Of a stretch of DNA of 64,000 nt, positions 46,144 to 54,916 are shown piece after piece. The position numbers and the translations under genes were made by a program. This DNA comes from JALZVT01 sp039029135 (lineage in GTDB: Bacteria; Pseudomonadota; Gammaproteobacteria; Pseudomonadales; Azotimanducaceae). Location: contig JBCCGT010000002.1 in assembly GCA_039029135.1 (NCBI GenBank), positions 62,001-126,000 on the forward strand. Reading direction: 5' to 3'. Position 1 is the first letter of the stretch; every line of letters starts with the position of its first letter. A model generated the notes under the pieces. The model made no database searches, was not told where the DNA came from, and saw nothing but the letters and a program-made list of their open reading frames with translations.

Positions 46144-46944
46144 ATGCTCGTCATCATCTCGCCGGCCAAACGCCTGGATTTCGACACGCCAACCCCTCGC
46201 GCCATCGTCCCGAAGGCGACGCAGCCGGAGTTCATGGAGGATGCCGAGACGCTCGTTAAGACGCTGCGCGACTACACGCCGCGACGCCTGACCAACCTGA
46301 TGGGCATCTCCAAGGATCTAGCGACGCTGAACCAGGAGCGCTACGCCGCTTGGCGCGCGCCGTTCACGCCCGACGACGCCAAGCCAGCCATGCTCGCGTT
46401 CAAGGGCGATGTGTATCTGGGGCTGCAGGCGGGACAGCTCGGCACCCGCGATCTGAACTGGGCGCAGAAGAACGTGCGTATCCTCTCTGGCCTGCACGGC
46501 GTGCTGCGTCCACTCGACCTGATGCAGCCGTACCGCCTGGAAATGGGTACGGCGCTAAAGACCGGTCGCGGCAAAGACCTCTACCAGTTTTGGGATGACC
46601 GCGTTACCCATACGCTCAACGCGGTCCTCGAAGGCCGCCGCAGCAAGGTGATTGTGAACCTCGCATCGAACGAGTACTTCGGCGTCGTCCAACCGGCCAA
46701 GCTGGCCGGGCGCCTGCTGAACGTGCGCTTCGAAGACCTGAACAAGGGCAAGTACAAGGTGCTGAGCTTCTTCGCGAAGAAAGCGCGCGGCATGATGACG
46801 CGCTACGTTATCGACAAGCGAATCAGCGCCCCGCGCGGCTTGCTCGACTTCGACTATGGCGGTTACTACTACGCTGAGGCAGCATCCAGCGACGACACGC
46901 TCGTGTTCCGCCGCGACGGCGTCGATGCCCCGGCCAGCGCCTGA
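46144..46944 (+). CDS. yaaA: Peroxide stress protein YaaA (DUF328)
   Basis: DUF328 protein; in E. coli, YaaA is induced by OxyR and limits free iron and DNA damage during peroxide stress. The 266-residue length is typical. Conserved stretches include MLVIISPAKRLDF at the start, LMGISKDLA, FKGDVYLGL, LSGLHGVLRPLDLMQPYRLEMG, NLASNEYF, and FFAKKARGMMTRY near the end. A DUF1244 gene follows 37 bp downstream. Its peroxide link fits the oxidant-defence theme at the right end of the window. Confidence 0.95.
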   Translation: MLVIISPAKRLDFDTPTPRAIVPKATQPEFMEDAETLVKTLRDYTPRRLTNLMGISKDLATLNQERYAAWRAPFTPDDAKPAMLAFKGDVYLGLQAGQLGTRDLNWAQKNVRILSGLHGVLRPLDLMQPYRLEMGTALKTGRGKDLYQFWDDRVTHTLNAVLEGRRSKVIVNLASNEYFGVVQPAKLAGRLLNVRFEDLNKGKYKVLSFFAKKARGMMTRYVIDKRISAPRGLLDFDYGGYYYAEAASSDDTLVFRRDGVDAPASA

Positions 46945-46981
46945 CAGGCCGCAGGACGCCAACAACCAGCAGGATGACCCG

Positions 46982-47281
46982 ATGACACAAGCCAGCAACC
47001 AAGAACTCGAGGCCGCCGTGTTCCGGCGCCTGGTCGCCCACCTCGACGAGCGCACGGACGTGCAGAACATCGAGCTCATGAATCTGGCGGGCTTCTGTCG
47101 TAACTGCCTGTCGAAATGGTACAAGGAAGCCGCTGCGGAGAGCGGCGCGCCGATCGAGTACGAAGCGGCCCGCGAGATCGTCTACGGCATGCCCTATGGC
47201 GACTGGAAGGCAAAGTACCAGCAGCCGGCGACCGCAGAGCAGCAGGCGGAGTTTGAGCGCCAGAACGCGCACACGGATTAG
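46982..47281 (+). CDS. DUF1244 family protein
   Basis: Small conserved protein of unknown function with 99 residues. It matches the DUF1244 family: FRRLVAHLDERTDVQNIELM followed by LAGFCRNCLSKWYKEAA, with the invariant CRNCL pair of cysteines, and ends with GMPYGDWKAKYQ. The two cysteines suggest metal or redox binding, which is inference. ATG 46982 is preceded by a weak GGA. It lies between yaaA and lepB, close enough for one operon. Confidence 0.88.
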   Translation: MTQASNQELEAAVFRRLVAHLDERTDVQNIELMNLAGFCRNCLSKWYKEAAAESGAPIEYEAAREIVYGMPYGDWKAKYQQPATAEQQAEFERQNAHTD

Positions 47282-47330
47282 CGGCGAACGCGCGCGACAC
47301 GACGCAACCAAGGCACGCGGGAACGAGCAC

Positions 47331-48059
47331 ATGACGGGACGCGGCATGCAGATCTGGCGAGAGTGGCGCGGTGTGGCGCTGTTCATCGTGCTGATGCTGC
47401 TGTTTCGATCGGTCATTGCCGACTGGAACCAGGTGCCCTCTGGCAGCATGCGACCCACCATCCTGATCGGCGATCGCGTCGTCGTGGACAAGCTGGCCTA
47501 CGATCTGCGGGTCCCCTTTTCCATTCGCCGGTTGTCGCGGTTCGACGATCCAGGTCGCGGCGACATCGTGACCTTCGAGTCGCCACAGGACGGCAGGCTG
47601 CTCATTAAACGCGTCATCGGACTCCCCGGTGATCGCATTGCCATGCAGGACAACGAACTGATCGTCAACGGCCAGCCGGCCGACTACCGCCGCGTGGCGG
47701 GCGAAGAGTTGACGCGACTCGAGCTGCCGGACGCTGAGCGCTTCGAAGTGCTTGAGGAAACCATCGCCGACCAAAGCTGGATCACGCTGCGCCTGAAGCA
47801 GTTCAATCGCCAAGTGAAGTCGTTCGAGGAGGTGCTCGTGCCTGCCGGGCAGTACTACATGCTGGGCGACAACCGCGATCGCAGCGGCGACTCGCGCTAT
47901 ATCGGCCTCGTCGATCGCGCCGCCATTCTGGGTCGCGCCCACACCGTGGCGTTCTCGCTCGACTACGACAACTACTTCATTCCGCGCACGACCCGCTACG
48001 GCCGCTCGCTCGCGGCCGCAGAGCGCAGCCAGCAGATGCCGGCCCCGCCTGGCAGCTAG
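47331..48059 (+). CDS. lepB: Signal peptidase I
   Basis: Membrane protease that removes signal peptides from exported proteins. The 242 residues have one N-terminal membrane segment (about 14-30) and the Ser/Lys dyad: Ser39 in VPSGSMRPTI and Lys93 in LIKRVIGLPGD. The C-terminal box MLGDNRDRSGDSRYIG and the VDRAAILGRA region are also present. It is shorter than the E. coli enzyme and has one membrane span, but the core motifs are complete. The related S26 peptidase SodX matures nickel SOD. This gene has ordinary LepB signatures and lies 14 kb from sodN, so I call it LepB. Confidence 0.92.
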   Translation: MTGRGMQIWREWRGVALFIVLMLLFRSVIADWNQVPSGSMRPTILIGDRVVVDKLAYDLRVPFSIRRLSRFDDPGRGDIVTFESPQDGRLLIKRVIGLPGDRIAMQDNELIVNGQPADYRRVAGEELTRLELPDAERFEVLEETIADQSWITLRLKQFNRQVKSFEEVLVPAGQYYMLGDNRDRSGDSRYIGLVDRAAILGRAHTVAFSLDYDNYFIPRTTRYGRSLAAAERSQQMPAPPGS

Positions 48060-48119
48060 GGAACTGACGCCACACCACAACAAACGCATACCGTCAGACG
48101 CAACGAGGGGGAGAGGCTA

Positions 48120-48737
48120 ATGACGACGCTATATGGAGTTTCGGGATCGCGCGCGATCCGTTCGATCTGGGCCATCGAGGAAGTCGGCATCGACTACGAG
48201 CACGTGCCCACCCACTTCTTCAACGACTCCAAGACCGAGGACTACCTCGCGATTAATCCCAACGGTCGCATCCCGACGCTGCAGGACGACGGGCCCGACG
48301 GTCCGATCACCCTGTGCGAGTCCATGGCGATCAACCTATACCTGGCCAAGCACTACGGGGGCGATCTGTACCCGGCGACCGCGGCCGACGAGGCCCTGGC
48401 CTGGCAGTGGAGCGTGTGGGCGATCTCCGAGATCGAACCGCTGCAGATGCAGATCGTGGTCCAAAAGCTGTTTACGCCGGAAGAGAAACGCAATCCCAAG
48501 GTCATCGCCGGCGCCGAAAAGGGACTGCGGCGGCCGCTGGGCGTCCTGGACGCGCATCTGGCCAAGCGTGACTGGCTGCTAGGCGATGCCTTCACGGTTG
48601 CGGACCTCAACGTCGCGGCGGTCATGCTGCTGTTCGACATGATCGAGCTGGATACCAGCGACTTCAGCGGTGTGTCCCGCTGGCGTAGCACGTGCGGCGC
48701 GCGCCCGGCGCTGGCCCGCGCGCAGGCGAAGGCGTGA
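48120..48737 (+). CDS. Glutathione S-transferase family protein
   Basis: Two-domain cytosolic GST of 205 residues. The N-terminal thioredoxin-fold domain (1-80) has LYGVSGSRAIRSIWAIEE, NPNGRIPTLQDD with the cis-Pro, and the glutathione gamma-glutamyl contact CESMAINLYLA. The helical C-terminal domain has FTVADLNVAAVML, a normal N-capping box. Strong ribosome-binding site (GGGGGAGAGG just upstream). Its stop overlaps the next gene's GTG, so the two are translationally coupled and perhaps work on the same substrate. Confidence 0.88.
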   Translation: MTTLYGVSGSRAIRSIWAIEEVGIDYEHVPTHFFNDSKTEDYLAINPNGRIPTLQDDGPDGPITLCESMAINLYLAKHYGGDLYPATAADEALAWQWSVWAISEIEPLQMQIVVQKLFTPEEKRNPKVIAGAEKGLRRPLGVLDAHLAKRDWLLGDAFTVADLNVAAVMLLFDMIELDTSDFSGVSRWRSTCGARPALARAQAKA

Positions 48738-49897
48738 CCGCGGCCGCGCTGACCGTCGCACCGCTGCTGGAGCAGATCGCGGCGGGCGCGGCGAGTGCTG
48801 ACGTCGAACGCAGCGTCGATCGCGGCGTCATCGACGCGATTAAGGCCAACCCCGTCATGCGCATGACCGCGGCGGAAAGCATCGCCGGCAGCGACGCCAG
48901 CAGCGTCGCCGTCGCCGCAGAGCTGGCTGCCGTCGCGGCGGCCTGCAGCTCAACGGCCTGGTGCCTGTGGAATCACCTGTGCACCTTTCACCTGTTTTGC
49001 GGCCTCCTGGGTCCGGAAAACGCCGATCAGCTACGTGGCATCACCGAGCGGGCGGAGTGGGTCTGTTTCCCGGCCGGCGCGGGAACGGCGAGCAAGGGCG
49101 AACTGGATGGCGGCGAGGTCGTCATCACCGGGCAGGCGGCGTTCGGCTCGGGCGGCCGCTATGCCGACTATGCCGGCGCGAGCTTTCGGGCGCCGGACAG
49201 CGACGGCGTCGCGTTCGCCCTCGTCGATCTGCACCAGGCCGAAGTACGCATCGATCCGACCTGGCGGGCGATGAGCCTGCGCGCGTCGGCGACAGACGAC
49301 GTCCACTACGCCGGCGCGCGCGTCGACGCCGCACGAGTGGTGGCGTTTCCGTTTCGCTATCGCGAGGTCTTTCGCGACCCCGAGCGAGACATGATTCACC
49401 CGCGCTATCGCGAGGACTGGGTGGCGCTGTCTGATCTGTGGCTCGGCGCCATGGCGGCGGGCGTCGCACAGGCGGCACTGGACGAGGTCTGTGACGGCAT
49501 CCGTGAGCGCGTCGCGATCGCCGGCGTAAAGGTGGCCGAGCGTCCCACCGTGCACGTCAACCTCGGTCAGGCGCAGGCCGCGATCTCGGCGGCGCGCGAC
49601 ACGGTCGACGCGGCCTGTCGCGAGACAGATGCCCGCATTGCGGCGCGGCAAATCCCGACCGAGACCGACTATCTGCGGCAAATGGCCGCGGGCATGCAGG
49701 CGCTGCGTCTGTGCGATGACGCGATGCGCCTGCTGCTGCGTATCCAGGGCGGCAACGGGCTGCGCGAGGGCACGAACTTCGAGCGCCGCTATCGCGATTT
49801 TCAGGCCATGCCGCTGCACATCAACGCCCATCCCGACCGGGTGACCGAGCAGTACGGCCGCGCGCTGTTGGGGCTAGCCACAGAGAATCCCTTCTAG
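48734..49897 (+). CDS. Acyl-CoA-dehydrogenase-fold flavoprotein (HsaA/HpaB-type monooxygenase-like)
   Basis: Predicted flavin-dependent oxidoreductase of 387 residues. It has the acyl-CoA dehydrogenase fold of the group that includes oxygenase components using reduced flavin (HsaA type). Features are an N-terminal helical domain with AACSSTAWCLWNHL, the beta domain with GQAAFGSGGRYADYA, and the C-terminal helical bundle with RIQGGNGLREGTNFERRYRDFQAM, matching the Acyl-CoA_dh_2-like end. Start GTG 48734 overlaps the GST stop (GTGA). A partner flavin reductase is not nearby. Real dehydrogenase activity cannot be excluded. Confidence 0.8.
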   Translation: MTAAALTVAPLLEQIAAGAASADVERSVDRGVIDAIKANPVMRMTAAESIAGSDASSVAVAAELAAVAAACSSTAWCLWNHLCTFHLFCGLLGPENADQLRGITERAEWVCFPAGAGTASKGELDGGEVVITGQAAFGSGGRYADYAGASFRAPDSDGVAFALVDLHQAEVRIDPTWRAMSLRASATDDVHYAGARVDAARVVAFPFRYREVFRDPERDMIHPRYREDWVALSDLWLGAMAAGVAQAALDEVCDGIRERVAIAGVKVAERPTVHVNLGQAQAAISAARDTVDAACRETDARIAARQIPTETDYLRQMAAGMQALRLCDDAMRLLLRIQGGNGLREGTNFERRYRDFQAMPLHINAHPDRVTEQYGRALLGLATENPF

Positions 49898-50320
49898 CCG
49901 AACGCCGCGCACGCGGACGGCACGCGGCGCCGTCTGCGCCAGCAGTCCAGGGACAGATGCCGGGCGTTAGGGGCCTCTAGGCGTTGTGCTCTGCCAACAC
50001 TGTCTCTTTGCCTGGTTGGTTCAACCAGCCAACTCTTGAGCGATCTGACCAGCCGCCGAACGGCGCGGCCAAATTCGCTTACCTAGTTTTTTCCTAATGT
50101 TTTCAGCCGTTTGCAACCCACCGTCCGTGCCTGCAGCGGCTGGCACGATTCCTGATTCAGGCCTTGGAGCGCGCCCGAGACGCGGGCCCGCCGGCCGGCG
50201 CAACCCAGCCGTTCGGCACGCAACAGGACAGCGTTAAGTATCGGTACAGGCGGCCCACATAAGGTGGCGCGTCTGGCCTACCGCCATGGAAGGCGCCAAG
50301 AAGGTGCAAAGGAGCTCGGT
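49898..50320. other. Gene-free region upstream of the RND pump
   Basis: A 423 bp gap. It contains a GACGGC/GCCGTC hairpin just after the flavoprotein gene (49916-49934, no U-tract), a perfect 7-bp inverted repeat CTGGTTG-GTT-CAACCAG (50012-50028) that could be an operator, and an AT-rich patch at 50070-50110. No supported gene was seen. The region probably contains the pump promoter and a regulator-binding site, but no regulator gene adjoins it. Confidence 0.5.
50012..50028. promoter_or_regulatory. Perfect inverted repeat, possible operator
   Basis: CTGGTTG-GTT-CAACCAG, 7-bp arms with a 3-bp centre, about 290 bp upstream of the RND permease start. The symmetry suits a dimeric repressor. A transcript hairpin is the alternative reading, but no U-tract follows on either strand. 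Confidence 0.35.
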
Positions 50321-53300
50321 GTGATTCAGACGTTCGCCCGCCACCCGGTAGCCGCCAATCTGACCATGGTGCTGATGATCATGGCCGGCGTCTGGGCGCT
50401 CAAGGGCATGCCCACCCAGCTCGACCCACCGGCGAACCTGCCGCTGATCTGGGTGGAGGTGTCGTGGCGCGGCGCAAGCGCAGAGGATCTGGAGACGCTG
50501 GTCACCCGACCCATCGAGCAACAGCTGCGCAATCTGCAGGCGCTGCGCGAGCTGCGCTCGTACACCGTCAACGGCTTTACCCGCATCAACGTCTGGTTCG
50601 AATACGACGCCGACCGCGGCATGGCGCTCGACGACGTAAAGCAGAAGGTCGCGAACATTCGCAACCTGCCGGGTGACATCGAACCCCCGGTGGTGCGCCC
50701 ATTCGTGGACCTGGAGCCGGTCGCCAGCGTGATCGTCACGGCGCCCGGCGAGCTGGCCGAGATGCTGCCGCTGGTGCGCCGCCTGGAGCGGGACCTGCTG
50801 CAGCGCGGCGTGGAACAGGTCACCTTCGACGGCCTGCCGGACGAAGAGATCGCGCTGCTCGTGTCCGGCCAGCGCCTGCAGCAGATGGGCATGAGCCTGG
50901 AGGCGTTCGCGGCCGCCGTGGCCGCGGTCAGCCAGAACGTGCCCGCAGGCACGCTCGGCGTCGGCCAGGGTTCGGTCCAGCTACGCAGCCTCGACCAGCG
51001 CCGCGACACCGACGGCTTCAACGATCTCGAGCTGGCGATCGGCGAGCGCGTGTACCGTCTGGGCGAGCTCGCCGAGGCGCAGCGGCGCGGCGTGCCCGGT
51101 CAGCCCGAGCTGAGGAAAAACGGTCAGGCGGCCATCGAGATGCAGATCTGGCGCGACGTGTCGGGCGACGCGCTGGCGGCGAATCGCGTTCTCGAGGCGT
51201 GGCTGCAGGAGACGACGCCAACCCTGCCCGCAGGCGTCGCGCTAAGCATCGACTTGAAGGTCTGGGACATGCTCGGCGCGCAGCTCGGCATGATCCTCAA
51301 GAACGGCATGTCCGGCATGCTGCTGGTCGTGGCCGTGCTTTTCGTGTTCCTGAACGGCCGCACCGCGTGGTGGGTGACCGCCGGCATACCCGTGAGTTTT
51401 CTGCTCGCGCTCGCTTTGCTCTACAGCGGCTTCGGCTACGGGATCAGCATCATCGCTCTAATCGGTCTGATCATGGCGCTGGGGATCGTGGTCGACGACG
51501 CCATCGTTGTCGGCGAGGAGATCGTCACCCAGTTCGAGGCGGGCAAGTCCGCCGAGGCGGCCGCAATAGACGGCGCACGACGCATGTGGGCACCCGTCGC
51601 CACCTCGTCGCTCACTACCCTCGCCGCCTTCGGCCCGATCATCGCCGTCGGCGGCGTGCTTGGTCCGATGGTGCTCGCCCTGCCCACGGTCCTGCTGTGC
51701 GTGATCGTCGCCTCGCTCATCGAGTGCTTCCTGGTGTTGCCCGGGCACCTGCGCTCGGCGCTAGCACGCACGACGTCGCAGAAGAAGGTCGGCCGCCGCG
51801 AGCGTTTCATCCAGGGCTTCTATCGCTTTCGCGACGATCGCTTCATCCCCGCCGTCCGACTCGCGCTGCGCTATCCGGGCGCGACGCTGACCTGCGCGAT
51901 CGGCGGGGTCGTACTGGCCGCCAGCCTCATTGCTAGCGGCCACGTGGGCTTCAATCTGACCGTCGGTTTCGATTTCGAGTCCATTACCGCGGACGCCGAG
52001 TTCGCCGCGAGCGCGACGCCCGAGCAGCGCGAGCGCTTCGTCGCCCACCTGGAGCAGACGCTCAGCGAGGTCAACGAGGAACTCGCGGCAGACAACGGCC
52101 GCCGCAACGTCACGGGCTGGACCGTGAAACACAACGCGGCCAGCTTCAATCAGGAACGCGTCACCGGCAAACAGTATGTGTCGCTGCAGGCCGCCTACGC
52201 GTTCGAGGAGCAGCGCTCGGCCGACCCAGCGGCGTTCGAGACCCTGTGGCGGGCCCGCGTGACGCGTCCGCACTACGTCGAGCGCTTCGTGCTCGCCGTG
52301 GCGGGTGGCGCCGGCGGTGGTGATCCGGAAATCAATCTCGTCCTGCGCGGCGACGACACGGCCTCGCTGAAGCGCGGCGCGCAGGAGCTGATCGGCGCCC
52401 TGCAGGGCTACGCGGGCGTTTCAAACGTCATCGACAATCTGCCCTACGGTAAGGAGCAGATCATCTTCTCGCTCACGCCGACGGGTCGCTCACTAGGTCT
52501 TTCGGCCCAGGAGGTAGGCCGCCAGCTACGCGCCGCCTACGCCGGCGCGCGCGTGCAGATCTTCAACGAGGACAATGCCGAGATCGAAGTCCGCGTGCTC
52601 TTGCACGACGACGAGCGACGCGACATCGGTCAACTCCGACGGTTTCCGATCGAGACGGCGGGCGGCTTCGTTGCCCTCGGCAGCATCGCCGAGCTGCACA
52701 ACCGACGCGGCATCGACACGATTCGCCATCACAACGGCCAGATGTCGGTGGCGGTTTCCGCCGACGTCGACACCTCGGTCGCGAATGCGCTGACGATCAT
52801 CAACGGCGTCAAGGCCGACGCGCTGCCCGCGATCCTGGACCGGCACGGGCTGCAGTTCGATCTCGGCGGCCGCTCACGGCAGGACGCTCAGATGCTGGAC
52901 ACCATGGCGCTGGGCGCCGTGCTGACCCTGGTGCTGATCTATCTGATCCTCGCGTGGGCGTTTTCCTCCTACCTGTGGCCCTTCGCCATCATGCTGGCCA
53001 TACCGTTTGGCTTTACCGGCGCCGTCTTCGGTCACTGGGTCATGGGCTGGGACTTCGGCGCCATGTCGCTGCTCGCGTTCATGGCGCTCACGGGGATCGT
53101 GGTGAACGATTCCATCGTCCTGATCAGCGTGCTGCGCGAACGCCTGCGCGACGGCAGCGACATGACCAGCGCGCTGCTCGATGCCGTGCGCTCACGGTTT
53201 CGCGCCGTCGTGCTGACGTCCCTGACGACCGTCGCGGGACTCGCGCCGCTGTTGCTCGAAGACTCGAGTCTCGACCTGTTCTTCACGCCGATCGCGATCA

Positions 53301-53467
53301 CGCTGTGTTTCGGGCTGTCGTTCGCAACGCTGCTGGTGCTGATCGTAATTCCCACGATGCTGCTGCAGCTCGAGCGCGCCAAGTCCTGGGGCCGGGCGTT
53401 CACAGCCCGCGCCAAGGCGGGCGTCCCATCACCTTTCGCAACACCAAATTCTGGAGTAAGCCGATGA
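50321..53467 (+). CDS. RND efflux transporter permease
   Basis: Inner-membrane proton-driven RND pump subunit of 1048 residues. It shows the usual duplicated layout: N-terminal helix (HPVAANLTMVLMIMAGVWAL), large periplasmic loop, helices 2-6, a central linker, then the second half. Helix 4 carries the proton-relay pair in LGIVVDDAIVVGEEI. The wording resembles the divergent RND group often annotated AcrB/AcrD/AcrF-like rather than E. coli AcrB itself. I start at GTG 50321, where GGAG lies 6 nt upstream. Its stop overlaps the adaptor gene's ATG (ATGA). The permease-before-adaptor order is less common, and no outer-membrane factor is present here. Confidence 0.92.
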   Translation: MIQTFARHPVAANLTMVLMIMAGVWALKGMPTQLDPPANLPLIWVEVSWRGASAEDLETLVTRPIEQQLRNLQALRELRSYTVNGFTRINVWFEYDADRGMALDDVKQKVANIRNLPGDIEPPVVRPFVDLEPVASVIVTAPGELAEMLPLVRRLERDLLQRGVEQVTFDGLPDEEIALLVSGQRLQQMGMSLEAFAAAVAAVSQNVPAGTLGVGQGSVQLRSLDQRRDTDGFNDLELAIGERVYRLGELAEAQRRGVPGQPELRKNGQAAIEMQIWRDVSGDALAANRVLEAWLQETTPTLPAGVALSIDLKVWDMLGAQLGMILKNGMSGMLLVVAVLFVFLNGRTAWWVTAGIPVSFLLALALLYSGFGYGISIIALIGLIMALGIVVDDAIVVGEEIVTQFEAGKSAEAAAIDGARRMWAPVATSSLTTLAAFGPIIAVGGVLGPMVLALPTVLLCVIVASLIECFLVLPGHLRSALARTTSQKKVGRRERFIQGFYRFRDDRFIPAVRLALRYPGATLTCAIGGVVLAASLIASGHVGFNLTVGFDFESITADAEFAASATPEQRERFVAHLEQTLSEVNEELAADNGRRNVTGWTVKHNAASFNQERVTGKQYVSLQAAYAFEEQRSADPAAFETLWRARVTRPHYVERFVLAVAGGAGGGDPEINLVLRGDDTASLKRGAQELIGALQGYAGVSNVIDNLPYGKEQIIFSLTPTGRSLGLSAQEVGRQLRAAYAGARVQIFNEDNAEIEVRVLLHDDERRDIGQLRRFPIETAGGFVALGSIAELHNRRGIDTIRHHNGQMSVAVSADVDTSVANALTIINGVKADALPAILDRHGLQFDLGGRSRQDAQMLDTMALGAVLTLVLIYLILAWAFSSYLWPFAIMLAIPFGFTGAVFGHWVMGWDFGAMSLLAFMALTGIVVNDSIVLISVLRERLRDGSDMTSALLDAVRSRFRAVVLTSLTTVAGLAPLLLEDSSLDLFFTPIAITLCFGLSFATLLVLIVIPTMLLQLERAKSWGRAFTARAKAGVPSPFATPNSGVSR

Positions 53468-54879
53468 CGTCCCCGGAAGCAGGCATCGCCGATCCACGCC
53501 CGGACAACCAAGGGCGCGCGCGGCCGGTATGGATCAGCGCGGGCATCGTTGCGGCGACTCTGACCCTCAGCGCGCTGATTTTCGTGACCGGTCCCGACAA
53601 CGCGCCGACGCCGCCGGAGGAAAAGGCCTGGTCCGTCTCGACCATGCTGGTGGATCCGCGACCGGCGACGCCCAGCTTTACGGGCTACGGACGCGTGCAT
53701 TCACGCGCCATGGCCAAGCTGACCTCCGACATCTCCGCGACGGTAGCGGCGGTGCACGCCGAGGAAGGGCAACAAGCCGCGGCAGGCGCGCTCCTGGTGC
53801 AGCTCGACCCCAGCCAGTTTCGGCTCTCAGTCGCCGAACGCGAGGCTGAGCTAGCACAGCGCCAGGCTAATCTCGCGAGCGTCGAGTCCGAGCTGCTGCT
53901 CGCGCGGCGTACCGACAAACAGCACGCATCCATGCAGCGCATCGCCCGCGCAAAGCAGGCGCGACACGAGCAGCTGTTGCGCGATCGTCTGATTAGCCGC
54001 GCCCTGTACGACGAGGTGGCGCAGGCGACAAGTCAGGTCGACATCGAGTTTCAGCGCCACAAGCAGCAGCTCACACAGCTCCCGCATCGGGTGGCTGCCG
54101 CCAAGGCGGAAGTGAGACGCGCCGAGGCGCAGCTCGATAGCGCCCGCATCGACCTGTCAAAAACCGAGCTGCGTGCCCCGTTTGCCGGGCCCGTCACCGC
54201 GGTCAACGCGGCCGTGGGTGACCGCATGCTGCCCGGAGCCGTGCTCGTCGAGATGGCCGACGACGATGCGTTCGAGCTGCGGGTGCCGATTCCAGACACC
54301 TACATCGCGCAGATTCGCGGCGCGCTGGACGCCGGCGGTGAGGTCGCGGGCACCAGCCGGCTGGGCATCACCAAGCTGACGCGGATGGCCTCGGTCGTGG
54401 CGCCCGGCCAGTCCGGGCTCGACGGTTTTTTCGCCATCGGCAACGCGACCGAGCGACGCCCGGCGGTGGGTCAGATCGTCGAGGTCAGCGTCGCGCTGCC
54501 CATCATCCAGGGCACCGTGGCGCTACCCCCGCAGGCCCTGTATGAAAACCGCCGCGTCTACGCCGTGGTGGATGACCGCCTGCAGGCGCTGCCGGTAGAG
54601 CGGGTCGGCGAGACGCGCGACAACCAGGGCAACTATCGGGTGCTGGTCCGATCCCGGGCGCTCGCCCGGCACGCCGAGATCATCACAACCCAGCTCCCCG
54701 CTGCGATGCCCGGCCTGCTGGTGCAGCCCAGCCGCGACGCCACCAATCTCGTCTTCAGCGGCGACGGCGAGGAAGGGGCACCGCAACTGGACGACGCGCG
54801 GCTGACGCTCGAGCCGCCCGAGGCGGAGCCAAGCAGCACGGGTCGCAACGCCGGGACCCCCGCAACTCGACCATCGTGA
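53464..54879 (+). CDS. RND efflux periplasmic adaptor (membrane fusion protein)
   Basis: Periplasmic adaptor linking the RND permease to an outer-membrane channel. The 471 residues have an N-terminal membrane anchor (about 23-43), a lipoyl half-motif (SDISATVAAVHAEEGQQAAAG) and a long coiled-coil hairpin (about 120-225). The second lipoyl half (LRAPFAGPVTAVNAAVGD), beta-barrel and membrane-proximal domains follow. The C-terminal tail is Pro/Glu-rich and probably disordered. ATG 53464 overlaps the permease stop. Confidence 0.9.
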   Translation: MTSPEAGIADPRPDNQGRARPVWISAGIVAATLTLSALIFVTGPDNAPTPPEEKAWSVSTMLVDPRPATPSFTGYGRVHSRAMAKLTSDISATVAAVHAEEGQQAAAGALLVQLDPSQFRLSVAEREAELAQRQANLASVESELLLARRTDKQHASMQRIARAKQARHEQLLRDRLISRALYDEVAQATSQVDIEFQRHKQQLTQLPHRVAAAKAEVRRAEAQLDSARIDLSKTELRAPFAGPVTAVNAAVGDRMLPGAVLVEMADDDAFELRVPIPDTYIAQIRGALDAGGEVAGTSRLGITKLTRMASVVAPGQSGLDGFFAIGNATERRPAVGQIVEVSVALPIIQGTVALPPQALYENRRVYAVVDDRLQALPVERVGETRDNQGNYRVLVRSRALARHAEIITTQLPAAMPGLLVQPSRDATNLVFSGDGEEGAPQLDDARLTLEPPEAEPSSTGRNAGTPATRPS

Positions 54880-54916
54880 TAGCCTCAAGACCACGTTCGA
54901 ACAACGAGACCCGGAT

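Noticed and set aside
47331..48059. SodX (nickel SOD propeptide peptidase) instead of LepB
   Set aside because: Length, membrane anchor and GDNRDRSGDSRYIG box are those of ordinary signal peptidase I, and it is 14 kb from sodN.
50005..50040. tRNA T-arm-like sequence GGTTCAACCAG
   Set aside because: The stem and loop sizes do not fit a T-arm and there is no acceptor, D-arm or anticodon arm around it.
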